A stretch of DNA of 64,000 nt from Draconibacterium halophilum (GCF_010448835.1 NZ_CP048409.1:2054001-2118000); one strand, 5' to 3'. Positions 25,777 through 34,758 are shown, counted from the first letter of the stretch. Translations and numbers: made by a program. The notes: generated from the letters alone by a model not told the origin.

Positions 25777-27540
25777 CTAACTATCCATTGTGCCCTGCAT
25801 CAGTAAATTAAGGGCTTCGTTGAAAGAGCCGGCAGCAGTAATTTCTCCTGAATTTACAAAAAAGATCTCGTCGGCATTCTCGATGGTATTTAAGCGGTGA
25901 GCGATAATAACTTTTGTCGTCGATTCGGGCAAATTGCTAATGATCGTTTCCAGTTGTTGTTCGGTAACGGTATCGATATTGGCAGTGGCTTCATCAAGAA
26001 TTAGCAGCTCGGGTTTGCGCAAAATGGCCCGCATAAAAGCAATCAGCTGTTTTTGCCCCAGGCTTATTCCATCACCGGTCATTTGAATTGGCGTTTCCAG
26101 TCCACGGTCGAAACGTTGCAATAAACTTCCCAGCCCGGCTTGTTCCATCAATTGTTCGAGCTCGTCATTGCTCATCGATTTTAATGCTTCATTTCCATAA
26201 AGAATATTTTCCCTTACGTTTCCCGTGAAGAGAATTGGCTCCTGCAAAATGACTCCTATTTTATCAGCTCTTTCACTTGCTTTGTACGATTTTATATCGC
26301 GGCCATCAAGCAGCAGCGTCCCTTTTGTGGCATCGTATAAGCGGGCAATCAATGAGGCAGTGGTTGTTTTTCCACCACCGGTTGGCCCGATAAAAGCATA
26401 GGTTTTTCCACGCTCCAGGTTAAAGCTTACTTTGTGCAACACTTCTTTTCCGTTTGGGTAGCTAAACGAAACATCTTTAAAATGCACAAGCGATGAACTT
26501 GCATGTGTTTCTTTGTCGTGGTTTATGTTCAGGTTGCTTTCCAATGAGAGCAAATAGGAGATTCTGTCCCATGCTGCCAGGGCTTGTTGAAAGTTGGCCC
26601 AAAGTATGGCTAGCTGTCGTAAGGGATTGTAAAAGTTGGCAACGTAGGCAATAAAACTAATCAGCAAACCAACGCTAAAATTCCCCTGAATAATGAGCCA
26701 AATTCCTAAAGCTAGAACAATCAATTGTCCTACATTAGCAGCAAAAGTATAAACCGGGTTGAGTACATTGTTGGCAATACCGGCATAAACCGAGCGTCTG
26801 TAGTTTTCCTGGTTCACTTTCATAAACCGTTTACGGAAATAATCGCGACGGTTAAAAGCCACTACCACTTTAAAGTTGGCCAGACTTTCCTGTATTTCGG
26901 CCGATAAATTACCCAGGCTTTCAAGGCTGGCCTCGTTTTTACGACGAATCCACGGCGAAATAAGTTTGGTAAATATCAACAGGAAAAGGGCAGGAGAGAG
27001 TGCTGCCAATCCCAGTGGTAGATTGATCGCCAATAGCAGAATTCCCGCTCCGGTCATGGTAATTATTCCGCCAATAAAACGCATCAGCGATTGCGAGAAG
27101 AATTCATTTACTTTTTGTGTGTCGTTATTGATGCGTGAAATGAGATCGCCCGACTTGTTTTGGTTGAAAAAATCGAGCGGTAATTCCTGTAATTTGTTAA
27201 ATACTGAGTTGCGAAGACTATACAACATTCGCTGTCCGATGCCGCCCATCATAATCATTTGCGCGTAATTTACGAAGAAAGCCAGTATGTACATGGCCAG
27301 TAAAATTCCGGCAAAAAGCAGCACTCCATTGTAATCTTTGGTTTGCACGTAATTGTCGATTGTATATCCAATAACATATGCTCCCGCTAAACTTAATCCT
27401 GCATTCAACGAAATTGCTGCAAAAGCTATTATCAGGTTACGTCGTTCGCCACTAATAATTGCAACCAGTTTTTTTAACGATGCCAGTAAAGGGAGTTTCT
27501 TTACTGCATTTTTCGATTTTTTATCCAGATTATAATTCAT
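25777..27540 (-). CDS. ABC exporter subunit, half-transporter with catalytic Walker B
   Basis: This 587-residue half-transporter has six membrane helices (residues about 30-320) and a nucleotide-binding domain. Walker A is GPTGGGKT, near 385. The signature is the atypical SLGQKQ where LSGGQ is expected. Walker B is LLILDEATANID with the catalytic Glu, and the switch His is in IIAHRLNTI. Its start overlaps the upstream partner gene by 11 nt, so the two are likely coupled and heterodimeric. Together they fit asymmetric exporters with one active and one degenerate ATP site. The substrate is unknown (lipid, peptide or drug). Confidence 0.92.
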   Translation of the reverse strand: MNYNLDKKSKNAVKKLPLLASLKKLVAIISGERRNLIIAFAAISLNAGLSLAGAYVIGYTIDNYVQTKDYNGVLLFAGILLAMYILAFFVNYAQMIMMGGIGQRMLYSLRNSVFNKLQELPLDFFNQNKSGDLISRINNDTQKVNEFFSQSLMRFIGGIITMTGAGILLLAINLPLGLAALSPALFLLIFTKLISPWIRRKNEASLESLGNLSAEIQESLANFKVVVAFNRRDYFRKRFMKVNQENYRRSVYAGIANNVLNPVYTFAANVGQLIVLALGIWLIIQGNFSVGLLISFIAYVANFYNPLRQLAILWANFQQALAAWDRISYLLSLESNLNINHDKETHASSSLVHFKDVSFSYPNGKEVLHKVSFNLERGKTYAFIGPTGGGKTTTASLIARLYDATKGTLLLDGRDIKSYKASERADKIGVILQEPILFTGNVRENILYGNEALKSMSNDELEQLMEQAGLGSLLQRFDRGLETPIQMTGDGISLGQKQLIAFMRAILRKPELLILDEATANIDTVTEQQLETIISNLPESTTKVIIAHRLNTIENADEIFFVNSGEITAAGSFNEALNLLMQGTMDS

Positions 27541-29275
27541 AGTGGTTTGTGCTTTTTTGTGAATTATAAATCTGAATGTATTCGGGCGAGTGTTCTTTCA
27601 AGTAGTCATGACTTCCTGTTGCAACTATTTCGCCTTCCATCAGCAGAATAATCTGATCAAAATCTTTTACCGGCGCAATTTTCTGCGTTACTGAAACCAG
27701 CGTTAGGTCGGGATAGTTTTTATGAATATTGGCAAGTATTTTATCCTCGGTTTTACGATCGACACGCGATGTGAAATCATCGAGCAGGAGTATTTTTGGA
27801 TTCAGTGCTAAAGCACGCGCCAGCATAATACGCTGTTTTTGTCCGCCCGACAAACTGGTTCCCCGCTCCGATGCTATGGTATCGAGCTTTTGTGGCAGGG
27901 TATTGGTGAATTCAGAAAGTTCGGCTGTTGCTACTGCCTTTTGCAGGTCTTCTTCAGAAACCTTGTCGTTAAAAGCCACGTTTTCCCGAAGGCTCATGTT
28001 GAAAATTACATTGTCCTGAAAAACAAAGCCAACCTGCCGGTTCAGTACTTCGCTGGTATAGTCATTTGCCTGAACATTGTCGATGGTAACCTCTCCTGAT
28101 TCAGGAGGAATAAGATTGGTAAGCAAATAGAGTAACTGACTTTTTCCGGCAGCTGTTGGTCCGATAATCGCTGTTTTACTTCCGGCTTTTATATCGAATG
28201 AAATATTCTTTAGCACCGGTTTTTTATCGTAACTAAGGTTTACTTTTTCGAGCTTTATATTTCCTGCAATTCCGGATGCTACCGTTCCTCGGTCGACAGG
28301 CAATTTTGCATCCAGTACTTGTCTTATTCTGCTGTGTGAAGCCGTTGCCGAGGCGATAATATTGCTCATAAATCCAATCATCATAACCGGAAAAATTAGC
28401 ATCATCACATAGCTGTTAAATGCAGCAAAATTACCAAGTGAAAGCGACCCCATAACCACATAATGACCACCCAATGCCAGAATGATTACGATGGCGAAGT
28501 TGGCAACAAAAGTTACTATGGGAATAAGCACGGAAAAAAGGCGAACAATGGAAAGTCCCAGATCACGCGACTCAACGTTTTTTTCTACAAACTTCAGAAT
28601 TTCGGGTTGATGTGCGTTTAATACTCTGATAAGTGCCGATCCTAAAATACTTTCGTTTATAACACGGTTAAGGGCATCAATTAATTCGCGACTTTTCTTA
28701 AAAAGAACTTTTACTTTTTTGAATACAATATAAAATGCCACCGACAAAATGGGCACTATCGTGAGCACCGCCAGTGCCAGCTTCCAGTTGATGGAAATAA
28801 GCAAAACAGCCACCCCGATGATAACAAACAACGACGAAATAATGGATACAAAAGCTTGCGAGACAAACATCTTTACTGAATCCATATCAGAGGTAAGGTT
28901 GGTAAGGAGTTTCGAAGGGTTTGCTTTTAGGACAAAGAGATAGCTTTGCTGTGAAATTTTTTTGGCCAGTTTGTTGCGCAAATCTTTGGCCACTTTTTCG
29001 GCGGTAAGTGTTTGTACTACTCCCTGAAGAAAAGTAAAAAGGAATATGCCGAATGCAGCCACCATAAACTCTGTAATAATATTTCGTGCATCGAATTCGT
29101 TAGCCGTAAAAGCATCAATAGCACGTGCTATAATACGCGGAATAAAAAGGTTAATACCACTCCCTGCTAATGCCATTAAAGTTAAGCCTGCGACAAGTAG
29201 TTTGTAGGGGCCAAGTACACGAAACAAGCCTCCGCGTTGTTTTGCTGCTGTGTTTTTATTTTGCGTTTTGCGCAT
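27530..29275 (-). CDS. ABC exporter subunit, half-transporter with degenerate Walker B
   Basis: This 581-residue partner of the following gene has six membrane helices and an ATPase domain. Walker A is GPTAAGKS near 370 and the signature is canonical LSGGQKQR. Walker B is LLLDDFTSRVD, with Asp in place of the catalytic Glu, and the switch His is replaced by Gln in VSVTQK. Its intact signature would complete the active site formed with the other subunit's Glu, while its own Walker A/B faces the other subunit's altered signature. A candidate promoter lies at 29294-29327. It is first in the operon. Confidence 0.92.
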   Translation of the reverse strand: MRKTQNKNTAAKQRGGLFRVLGPYKLLVAGLTLMALAGSGINLFIPRIIARAIDAFTANEFDARNIITEFMVAAFGIFLFTFLQGVVQTLTAEKVAKDLRNKLAKKISQQSYLFVLKANPSKLLTNLTSDMDSVKMFVSQAFVSIISSLFVIIGVAVLLISINWKLALAVLTIVPILSVAFYIVFKKVKVLFKKSRELIDALNRVINESILGSALIRVLNAHQPEILKFVEKNVESRDLGLSIVRLFSVLIPIVTFVANFAIVIILALGGHYVVMGSLSLGNFAAFNSYVMMLIFPVMMIGFMSNIIASATASHSRIRQVLDAKLPVDRGTVASGIAGNIKLEKVNLSYDKKPVLKNISFDIKAGSKTAIIGPTAAGKSQLLYLLTNLIPPESGEVTIDNVQANDYTSEVLNRQVGFVFQDNVIFNMSLRENVAFNDKVSEEDLQKAVATAELSEFTNTLPQKLDTIASERGTSLSGGQKQRIMLARALALNPKILLLDDFTSRVDRKTEDKILANIHKNYPDLTLVSVTQKIAPVKDFDQIILLMEGEIVATGSHDYLKEHSPEYIQIYNSQKSTNHYEL

Positions 29276-29293
29276 GTATCAAAAAATGTGGTG

Positions 29294-29327
29294 CAAATCT
29301 ATCCAATTAAACCGTTCAAAGCCCAAA
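29294..29327 (-). promoter_or_regulatory. Candidate promoter of the ABC exporter operon
   Basis: On the minus strand TAGATTTG (29301-29294) fits the -7 consensus TAnnTTTG. A TTTG lies 22 nt upstream, slightly longer than ideal. The position is about 20 nt before the ATG at 29275. Confidence 0.5.
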
Positions 29328-29399
29328 ATGATTAAATGGATGCCAACTAATTGATGAAAAATTTTTCGGAAATTTTACAACATGCAGATTAACAGTTCT

Positions 29400-30242
29400 T
29401 TATTTTTGCTGAGTAGGTGTTGTTGTTGGATCATTGCGCTCGGATAGATTGAAATACTGAAAGGCCTGAAATGTAAATGGAATAATTAGGAGGGTGGTGG
29501 TAACAACCGAAGAAATACCATTAAGCACCCAAAACCAATTTGGATAATCAGTGGGATTGGTCATCTCGGAAGAAAAAATAGTTGATGAAATGCCCATTAT
29601 CATTGATGGAATAGAAAGAACAAGGCCAACTACGTATACAATAATTAAGGCAATAAGGTTGAGCAAAAGTGTATTCCACCAACTTGAATTTACCAGTTTC
29701 CACGAGCGACTCATCGCATCGCCAATTCCTTTCTTTTCGAAAATAAGTATGAATACGATTAGTGACAGGGTGTTGGCAAAATACAATCCGGGCACAATAA
29801 ACATCATGGCACCAAAAAATACGATAATTACAAAGATGAGGTTAGCCCCAAGCGCCAGGAAACTATTCGAAAAAAAATTCGGACTAATATCAGCCAGTTT
29901 AAAATTTCCTTTTCCGTGTTTTATGTAAGCCTCAAGATAGCTGTAGTAGGTGCCAACAAGTAGCGACTGCACAAACAGACCAAAAAACATAAACATAAAC
30001 AGATTGAGGTAGAAAGGCCCGATGTCGGCCATAAGACTTTCGGGATTGGAAAGATCGAACTGACTTAACACATTACGTTGAAAATATACCTGTGCACCGG
30101 CATATAAAACAATAAAAGGCAGCACATAAATACCTATCATTCGCAACAACGCTTGTGATTCTTGTTTTAAAAAATCGAATGAATCGGAAATGATAACACC
30201 CAGGTCGCGTTGTTTGCGAAATCGGATTTCTTTTTGCTCCAT
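29400..30242 (-). CDS. Multi-spanning membrane protein of unknown function
   Basis: This 280-residue protein has about six hydrophobic helices (near 35-55, 80-105, 125-160, 170-190, 210-235 and 245-265) and a charged N-terminus (QKEIRFRKQRDLGVIISDSFDFLK). The layout resembles the membrane domains seen next to glycerophosphodiester phosphodiesterases, with the motif WKLVNSSWWNTLLLNL, but I cannot assign a family with certainty. It lies 14 nt after the GT2 gene and is last in the DUF4199-GT2 operon. Confidence 0.75.
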   Translation of the reverse strand: MEQKEIRFRKQRDLGVIISDSFDFLKQESQALLRMIGIYVLPFIVLYAGAQVYFQRNVLSQFDLSNPESLMADIGPFYLNLFMFMFFGLFVQSLLVGTYYSYLEAYIKHGKGNFKLADISPNFFSNSFLALGANLIFVIIVFFGAMMFIVPGLYFANTLSLIVFILIFEKKGIGDAMSRSWKLVNSSWWNTLLLNLIALIIVYVVGLVLSIPSMIMGISSTIFSSEMTNPTDYPNWFWVLNGISSVVTTTLLIIPFTFQAFQYFNLSERNDPTTTPTQQK

Positions 30243-30256
30243 GAAATAATAAGGCT

Positions 30257-31213
30257 TTATTCAAATGTCTTTATATCAATTTGATATTTGTTACGCTCGC
30301 TTGCACTTCTCGAAACCAGTTCGCCAAGGAATCCTGCCAGAAAAAATTGTCCACCAATAATCATTGATGTTAATGCAATATAGAAATACGGGCTATCAGT
30401 AATTAAATGACCGGTAATACCCTGATTCAGCTGAATGATTTTTTCAACGCCGAGGTAAGCTGCCGCTGCAAATCCAACAAAAAAGATGAGTGCCCCCAAA
30501 ATGCCAAAAAAATGCATGGGGCGTTTCACAAAGCGCGAAATAAACATTACCGAAAGTAAATCGAGCGGACCACGAACAAAACGCTCGAGGCCAAATTTAG
30601 TAACTCCGTATTTGCGTTCGGCATGTACAACTACTTTTTCGCCAATGTTATTGTAACCGGCCCATTTTGCAAGTACCGGAATGTAGCGGTGCATTTCGCC
30701 GTAAACTTCAATGCTTTTTATTACATTTTTACGATAAGCTTTCAAGCCACAGTTCATGTCGTGCAACTTAATTCCACTCATTCGGCGAACTGTCCAGTTG
30801 TATAATTTGCTGGGTATGTTTTTGGTGAGAACCGGGTCGAAACGTTTCTTTTTCCAGCCCGAAACCAAGTCGAAACCGTCTTCTTTTATCATCCGGAATA
30901 ACTCCGGAATTTCATCGGGACTATCCTGAAGATCGGCATCCATGGTAATAACTACATCGCCCTGAACAGCCTCAAAACCGCAATATAATGCAGCAGATTT
31001 TCCGTAATTTCGCCTGAATTTAATTCCTTTAATGCTCGAATTTTCTTTTTGAAGTTGCTCTACCACTTTCCATGAATTGTCGTGGCTTCCATCATCAATC
31101 ATCATAATTTCATACGAGAAATTATTTTTCTCCATCACTTTTTTTATCCACGCCGCCAGCTCGGGAAGCGACTCCTCTTCATTAAACAGGGGAATAACTA
31201 CGGAAATATCCAT
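30257..31213 (-). CDS. Family 2 glycosyltransferase with C-terminal membrane anchor (DPM1/GtrB-like)
   Basis: This 318-residue GT-A enzyme probably transfers a sugar to polyprenyl phosphate. The N-terminal VVIPLFNEEESLPEL and the metal-binding DADLQDSPDEIPEL (DxD) are typical, as are FRRNYGKSAALYCGF and the MNCGLKAYRK acceptor region. Two hydrophobic helices near 230-300 anchor it in the inner membrane. Spacing to DUF4199 (21 nt) and to the membrane protein (14 nt) indicates an operon. The sugar is not predictable. Confidence 0.92.
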   Translation of the reverse strand: MDISVVIPLFNEEESLPELAAWIKKVMEKNNFSYEIMMIDDGSHDNSWKVVEQLQKENSSIKGIKFRRNYGKSAALYCGFEAVQGDVVITMDADLQDSPDEIPELFRMIKEDGFDLVSGWKKKRFDPVLTKNIPSKLYNWTVRRMSGIKLHDMNCGLKAYRKNVIKSIEVYGEMHRYIPVLAKWAGYNNIGEKVVVHAERKYGVTKFGLERFVRGPLDLLSVMFISRFVKRPMHFFGILGALIFFVGFAAAAYLGVEKIIQLNQGITGHLITDSPYFYIALTSMIIGGQFFLAGFLGELVSRSASERNKYQIDIKTFE

Positions 31214-31234
31214 TAAAATCGCCTTTGTAAATTA

Positions 31235-31786
31235 TTAATAAGAATCTTCAACTTTCTTTTTTGCAATTGCTGCAACTATAAGCGAAATTATGATTCCGCC
31301 AATCAGCCCTGACATTGCTGTTTGTTGTAGTGTTTTTGCTATTGTAGGCACCTCTTCAAATTGTTCCATTGCCTGGTCGATATTTGCATCAGGAACGCCA
31401 TTGCTTTCCATAAATGCCAGGGTTTTTTGCTGCATTGTAGCCATAAGGTTTTCCATGTAATCGGGAGCAATAAAGCTGTGGAAAATGAAATTATAAATCA
31501 GCAAGATTACCGTTGATACTATTATTACCAGCATCGCAAACTTAAAAGCTTCAACAAAACTAATGTAACCTCCAAATTCTTTGTTTCTGTAATTCTTTGT
31601 GAAGATTAACAGCACAACAAATGATATTACCAGTGATGAAATGGCGATAATTACTGAACCAAACATCCCCATTGATTCCATAAGGCCACCGGCCCAGATA
31701 ACGACACTAAGAAAAATAGAAATTAAAGCTGCGTAAATACCATACGTTAACGATGATTTTAAAAGAGTAGAAGATTTTTGTTCCAT
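31235..31786 (-). CDS. DUF4199 membrane protein
   Basis: With the ATG at 31786 the protein has 183 residues. An N-terminal KSSLTYGIYAALISIFLSVVIW segment, two further central helices and a last helix near the C-terminus (MSGLIGGIIISLIVAAIAKK) follow the DUF4199 pattern seen in Bacteroidota. The family commonly sits directly before a GT2 gene, as here, which suggests a role in the same envelope pathway. A frame open upstream to 31888 was rejected because a good -7 box (31813-31820) lies in it. Confidence 0.85.
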   Translation of the reverse strand: MEQKSSTLLKSSLTYGIYAALISIFLSVVIWAGGLMESMGMFGSVIIAISSLVISFVVLLIFTKNYRNKEFGGYISFVEAFKFAMLVIIVSTVILLIYNFIFHSFIAPDYMENLMATMQQKTLAFMESNGVPDANIDQAMEQFEEVPTIAKTLQQTAMSGLIGGIIISLIVAAIAKKKVEDSY

Positions 31787-31812
31787 GATGTTTGTTTTAA
31801 TTATAGGTTTGA

Positions 31813-31820
31813 CAAATATA
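31813..31820 (-). promoter_or_regulatory. Candidate -7 element of the DUF4199-GT2 operon
   Basis: TATATTTG on the minus strand matches TAnnTTTG and lies 26 nt upstream of the ATG at 31786. A clear -33 TTTG at the right distance is not visible. Confidence 0.5.
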
Positions 31821-31998
31821 AATGATTTTTTGTAGCAATAGCTTAAATCCATGTATTGATAGTAGTATCTGGATACAAGCCTGAACAAATTTATGTGATT
31901 TTACAAATTTTACTTAAAAATTTACATGTGTTTATGTTTCATTTTCAATCTGATATGTATTCGCAAAGCTTTTAAAATTACGCTATGTGTAAATTTTG

Positions 31999-32029
31999 TT
32001 TGGCGGAAGAACAAAATTTTCTACTTTTG
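31999..32029 (+). promoter_or_regulatory. Promoter of the SRP RNA gene
   Basis: TTTG (31999-32002), exactly 19 nt, then TACTTTTG (32022-32029): a perfect match to the Bacteroidota promoter consensus. The RNA begins about 6 nt downstream. Confidence 0.88.
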
Positions 32030-32034
32030 TCGCC

Positions 32035-32131
32035 GGGTAAGTCCTGTGCGACCAGCTCCTGCTGAATCCCCCCAGGGTCGGAAGGCAGCAAGGGTAGGCG
32101 GTTGTAGCGGTGCGACACAGGTAGCTTACCC
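32035..32131 (+). ncRNA. ffs: Signal recognition particle RNA (4.5S type)
   Basis: The RNA ends pair as GGGTAAG (32035-32041) with CTTACCC (32125-32131). The apical domain contains the conserved CCCAGGGTCGGAAGGCAGCAAGGGTA segment, split here as CCAGGGTCGGAAGG and CAGCAAGGGTA, with the GGAA tetraloop and the symmetric internal loop that bind Ffh. Size (about 97 nt) fits the short bacterial SRP RNA without an Alu domain. A T-run follows at 32134-32139, and a perfect promoter precedes it. Confidence 0.95.
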
Positions 32132-32190
32132 ACTTTTTTAGAAAAGAAAAAGCGTTCAGAAAAAAGTGGTGAAAAAGTTTAAAAAAGGTA

Positions 32191-32221
32191 TTGTAGAATT
32201 AAAAAATAATTCTTTCCTTTG
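32191..32221 (+). promoter_or_regulatory. Candidate promoter of the tRNA-Thr/tRNA-Tyr operon
   Basis: TTG at 32191-32193 is followed after 20 nt by TTCCTTTG (32214-32221), one mismatch from TAnnTTTG. It sits about 50 nt before tRNA-Thr. Confidence 0.6.
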
Positions 32222-32272
32222 CAGCCGCTGATTTGAAACAGCAACGTTCAAAAAAAAATATTGATACAATAA

Positions 32273-32346
32273 GCCGAATTAGCTCAGTTGGCCAGAGCAC
32301 GTGATTTGTAATCTCGGGGTCCCCAGTTCGAATCTGGGATTCGGCT
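32273..32346 (+). tRNA. tRNA-Thr (anticodon TGT)
   Basis: The acceptor stem is GCCGAAT/ATTCGGC with discriminator T, acceptable for threonine. The D arm is GCTC...GAGC, the T arm contains CAGTTCGAATCTG, and the anticodon loop TTTGTAA gives TGT. The anticodon stem CGTGA/TCTCG contains a T:T mismatch at the middle pair. CCA is not encoded. Confidence 0.93.
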
Positions 32347-32361
32347 CATATAAAATACTTT

Positions 32362-32446
32362 GGGAAGATACCGAAGCGGTCAAACGGGGCAGACTGTAAA
32401 TCTGTTGGCTCAGCCTTCGTAGGTTCGAATCCTGCTCTTCCCACCA
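32362..32446 (+). tRNA. tRNA-Tyr (anticodon GTA), CCA encoded
   Basis: The 85-nt tRNA has acceptor stem GGGAAGA/TCTTCCC, a long variable arm, and anticodon loop CTGTAAA giving GTA. The 3' CCA is present in the DNA. It lies 15 nt after tRNA-Thr and is followed by a terminator. Confidence 0.95.
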
Positions 32447-32479
32447 AAGGGAATAACTGAAAAGTTGTTCCCTTTTTTT
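32447..32479 (+). terminator. Terminator of the tRNA-Thr/tRNA-Tyr operon
   Basis: AAGGGAATAACT (32447-32458) pairs with AGTTGTTCCCTT (32463-32474), a 12-bp stem with one wobble, followed by seven T residues. Confidence 0.9.
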
Positions 32480-32523
32480 ATGCCTTTTAGTGAGAATCTC
32501 TCTGACTGTTAATGAGAAAAAAA

Positions 32524-33675
32524 TTAGTGCGCCAACTGTGGCATTTCCTTCTCTTGAGATACCGGAAATATCAGGATAGGAACATTTGTTTTAGCCATAA
32601 GTGTTGATACCAGGTCGGTGTGGAACAGTTTGTAAAATCCTGAATGTTTTACTTTAGACAGCGAAATAATGTCGATGTCTTTGTTTGCCACAAATTCTTC
32701 GATTCCTTTTATGAGGTCCTTGCTTTCGAAAAATTCGCTTCTGATGTGGTATTCGCTGTAATCTTTATCAAGCATTGCATTTAATTCGTTCACTTTTTCC
32801 TGTTGCTTTTGAGCATTATTCATATCAAAATGGACGCAATAGATTTTTTTCTTGAAAGGCTTCAGAGTCTTTAGTAACTTATTGAGTGACGATTTATCAG
32901 CATCGTAAAAATCAGTTGAGTACATTACATTTATCTGTTCTTTTCCTTTAAAAACCGCTGATAACGGAACTGCCAAAACGGAGTGATGTGTTTGTTCAAT
33001 TACATTTATAAGCGTTTTTCCAAGGAACTCGCCATCGACACTTTTCTTTGCTTTGGTTCCCATTAAAATTAGATCAGGATTATAGCGTTTGCAGGCTGCG
33101 GTAATAACATTCTCAGGCGTTCCTTTTAGCATTCGATAGTGTATTTTTACGGCGTTAAAAAGCTCAGGAGGAACTTGTTTTTTTAGTTCTTTGCTGAAAT
33201 TTACCAGTTTCTGTTCTGCTTTTTCGTGCGCTTCTCTTAGCTCCATCCTGACATATTTTTCCCAGGAAGCCGTATAACGACTTGGGTGGTTGAAATTCGG
33301 GTCAGGATAAACGTATAGAACCTTGATCTCGGCATTTTCTTTTATAGCCAGTCTAATGGCATATTGGCACAGATTCATGCAGTCTTCACTAAGTTTTACA
33401 GGAAAGAGAATCTTTTTCATATTGGTAAAGCTTGCATCATCTTTTACCTTGTCGAGATCGTACTCTTTGTGTAGCTGCAAAAGTTCAGCAATTGCTTTTT
33501 CCGATTGCCGGGCTTTCACCTTCAATAGTACTTCATCGGGATTATATCGCTCATCAGACGTCAGTCCCTCGTCGGTAAAAAATACTTCAATTCCCTGCTG
33601 CTCCAGCTTGTCTTTTACAAAAGATCCCAACTGCGGTGTCGAAATTCTAAGAATTGTAACTAATTGATTTTCCAT
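32524..33675 (-). CDS. Universal stress protein with DUF2007-like N-terminus
   Basis: This 383-residue cytoplasmic protein starts with a DUF2007-like domain of about 75 residues (LVTILRISTPQLGSFVKDKL, then VLLKVKARQSEKAIAELL). A first UspA domain (MKKILFPVKLSEDCMNLCQYA to GTPENVITAACKRYNPDLILMGTK) and a second UspA-like domain (INVMYSTDFYDADKSSLNKLL to IDIISLSKVKHSGFYKLF, then PILIFP) follow. The first Usp copy has the ATP-binding-type GTKAKKSVDGEFLGKT stretch. It probably acts in stress adaptation. A second tandem-Usp gene lies 213 nt upstream. Confidence 0.9.
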   Translation of the reverse strand: MENQLVTILRISTPQLGSFVKDKLEQQGIEVFFTDEGLTSDERYNPDEVLLKVKARQSEKAIAELLQLHKEYDLDKVKDDASFTNMKKILFPVKLSEDCMNLCQYAIRLAIKENAEIKVLYVYPDPNFNHPSRYTASWEKYVRMELREAHEKAEQKLVNFSKELKKQVPPELFNAVKIHYRMLKGTPENVITAACKRYNPDLILMGTKAKKSVDGEFLGKTLINVIEQTHHSVLAVPLSAVFKGKEQINVMYSTDFYDADKSSLNKLLKTLKPFKKKIYCVHFDMNNAQKQQEKVNELNAMLDKDYSEYHIRSEFFESKDLIKGIEEFVANKDIDIISLSKVKHSGFYKLFHTDLVSTLMAKTNVPILIFPVSQEKEMPQLAH

Positions 33676-33701
33676 AATATTATCATACTTAATGATTCAT
33701 T

Positions 33702-33848
33702 TTATTTGTTTTCCATAGTTCTCACCCAACGCGGCTTTTTTTTTACCGACAGACTAATGGCTTCTACTTTTTCTTTCGCTTCAACAATCATTATCTCGGC
33801 ATTGCTTTCGGCTGTTGTAATATCTTCGTTATAAATATTTTGCGTTAT
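33702..33848 (-). other. Open 48-codon stretch between the two Usp genes, possible relic
   Basis: A minus-strand frame without stop ends at 33702 and encodes a Glu/Lys-rich, helical-looking sequence (AEIMIVEAKEKVEAISLSV, ending RWVRTMENK). Only an internal ATG is available, which would give 29 residues. It could be a tiny gene or the decayed end of a larger one; homology is not recognised. Confidence 0.2.
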
Positions 33849-33888
33849 TTCTTAAATATGGTCAGTCCTAATTTTGGGTTTAGCAGTT

Positions 33889-34758
33889 TTATATGTCATC
33901 CAAATCATATTTTTGCGTTACACCACCAACGGTAAAAACCGGCTTTTTACAACCGTGTACAATCTCTGAAACAAATTTTCCGATTTTTTTACCGGTGAAT
34001 CTTGATTCCTGGTGGGTTCGAATAATTATCATTCCGGCGTTCACCTCTTCAGTGTAGTTGAGTACTGCAGTATGTTTTTCCTGATCGTGTATTTTAACAA
34101 TTTTAACCACGCACTCAACACCCCTTTTTTCAAGCATCTGTTTAATCTTTCCGGCATTTTTGTACGCCAGGCTTTTGGTTTCTTCAATATCGATGTGGAG
34201 AGCGGAAACAATGTGAATTTTTGCTTTCAACCGTCTTGCGAAAAAAGTAACCCAGTACAGCCTTTTTTTTGTGCCTTGAATAATGTCGATCGGTACTACT
34301 ATACTTTTAATTTCTGTTATCGGATATTCTTTGTTAACCGAGAGCACCGGACAATACGATTTGCCTACATAGCGACTAATGTCGGCTCGTGAAAGATGCT
34401 CGTTGTTAGCATGTTCACTTTTATCTATCATTACAAAGTCGTATCCACCGCGTTCTGATTCGGCAATCAGCGTGTTGATTATCTTTCCCCATCCGATTCT
34501 TAGTATTATGTTATCCGGAATGTCGACACCAAGACTTTTATTTACAAACTCTGTAAACTTGTTTAGGGCTTCCTGGTGACGAATTTGGTTCCGTTTTGAT
34601 TTTGGATTGTGAAGAAACGCCGGCCCTGTTTTTAAAACGTCGAGGAGAAAAATGCGCATGTTTAATGCATTAGCAAAAAACAAGGCTTGTTTCAAAATGC
34701 TTTCTCCATCTCGGTTTTGAGGGATGTGTGTCAGAATACTATTCGATCTATAGTTCAT
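33889..34758 (-). CDS. Universal stress protein, two Usp domains
   Basis: This 289-residue protein has two UspA-like halves. The first (ILTHIPQNRDGESILKQALFFANALNMRIFLLDVL) is divergent. The second starts at IKSIVVPIDIIQGTKKRLYWVTFFARRL and ends with GMIIIRTHQESRFTGKKIGKFVSEIVHG, where the usual G2xG9xG(S/T) phosphate loop is only partly kept. It is on the same strand as the other Usp gene. Such tandem Usp proteins respond to nutrient or oxygen stress; the ligand is unknown. Confidence 0.85.
   Translation of the reverse strand: MNYRSNSILTHIPQNRDGESILKQALFFANALNMRIFLLDVLKTGPAFLHNPKSKRNQIRHQEALNKFTEFVNKSLGVDIPDNIILRIGWGKIINTLIAESERGGYDFVMIDKSEHANNEHLSRADISRYVGKSYCPVLSVNKEYPITEIKSIVVPIDIIQGTKKRLYWVTFFARRLKAKIHIVSALHIDIEETKSLAYKNAGKIKQMLEKRGVECVVKIVKIHDQEKHTAVLNYTEEVNAGMIIIRTHQESRFTGKKIGKFVSEIVHGCKKPVFTVGGVTQKYDLDDI

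Noticed and set aside
33702..33848. New small protein between the two Usp genes
   Set aside because: It lacks an upstream start codon and a recognisable family, so it was kept only as a low-confidence relic.
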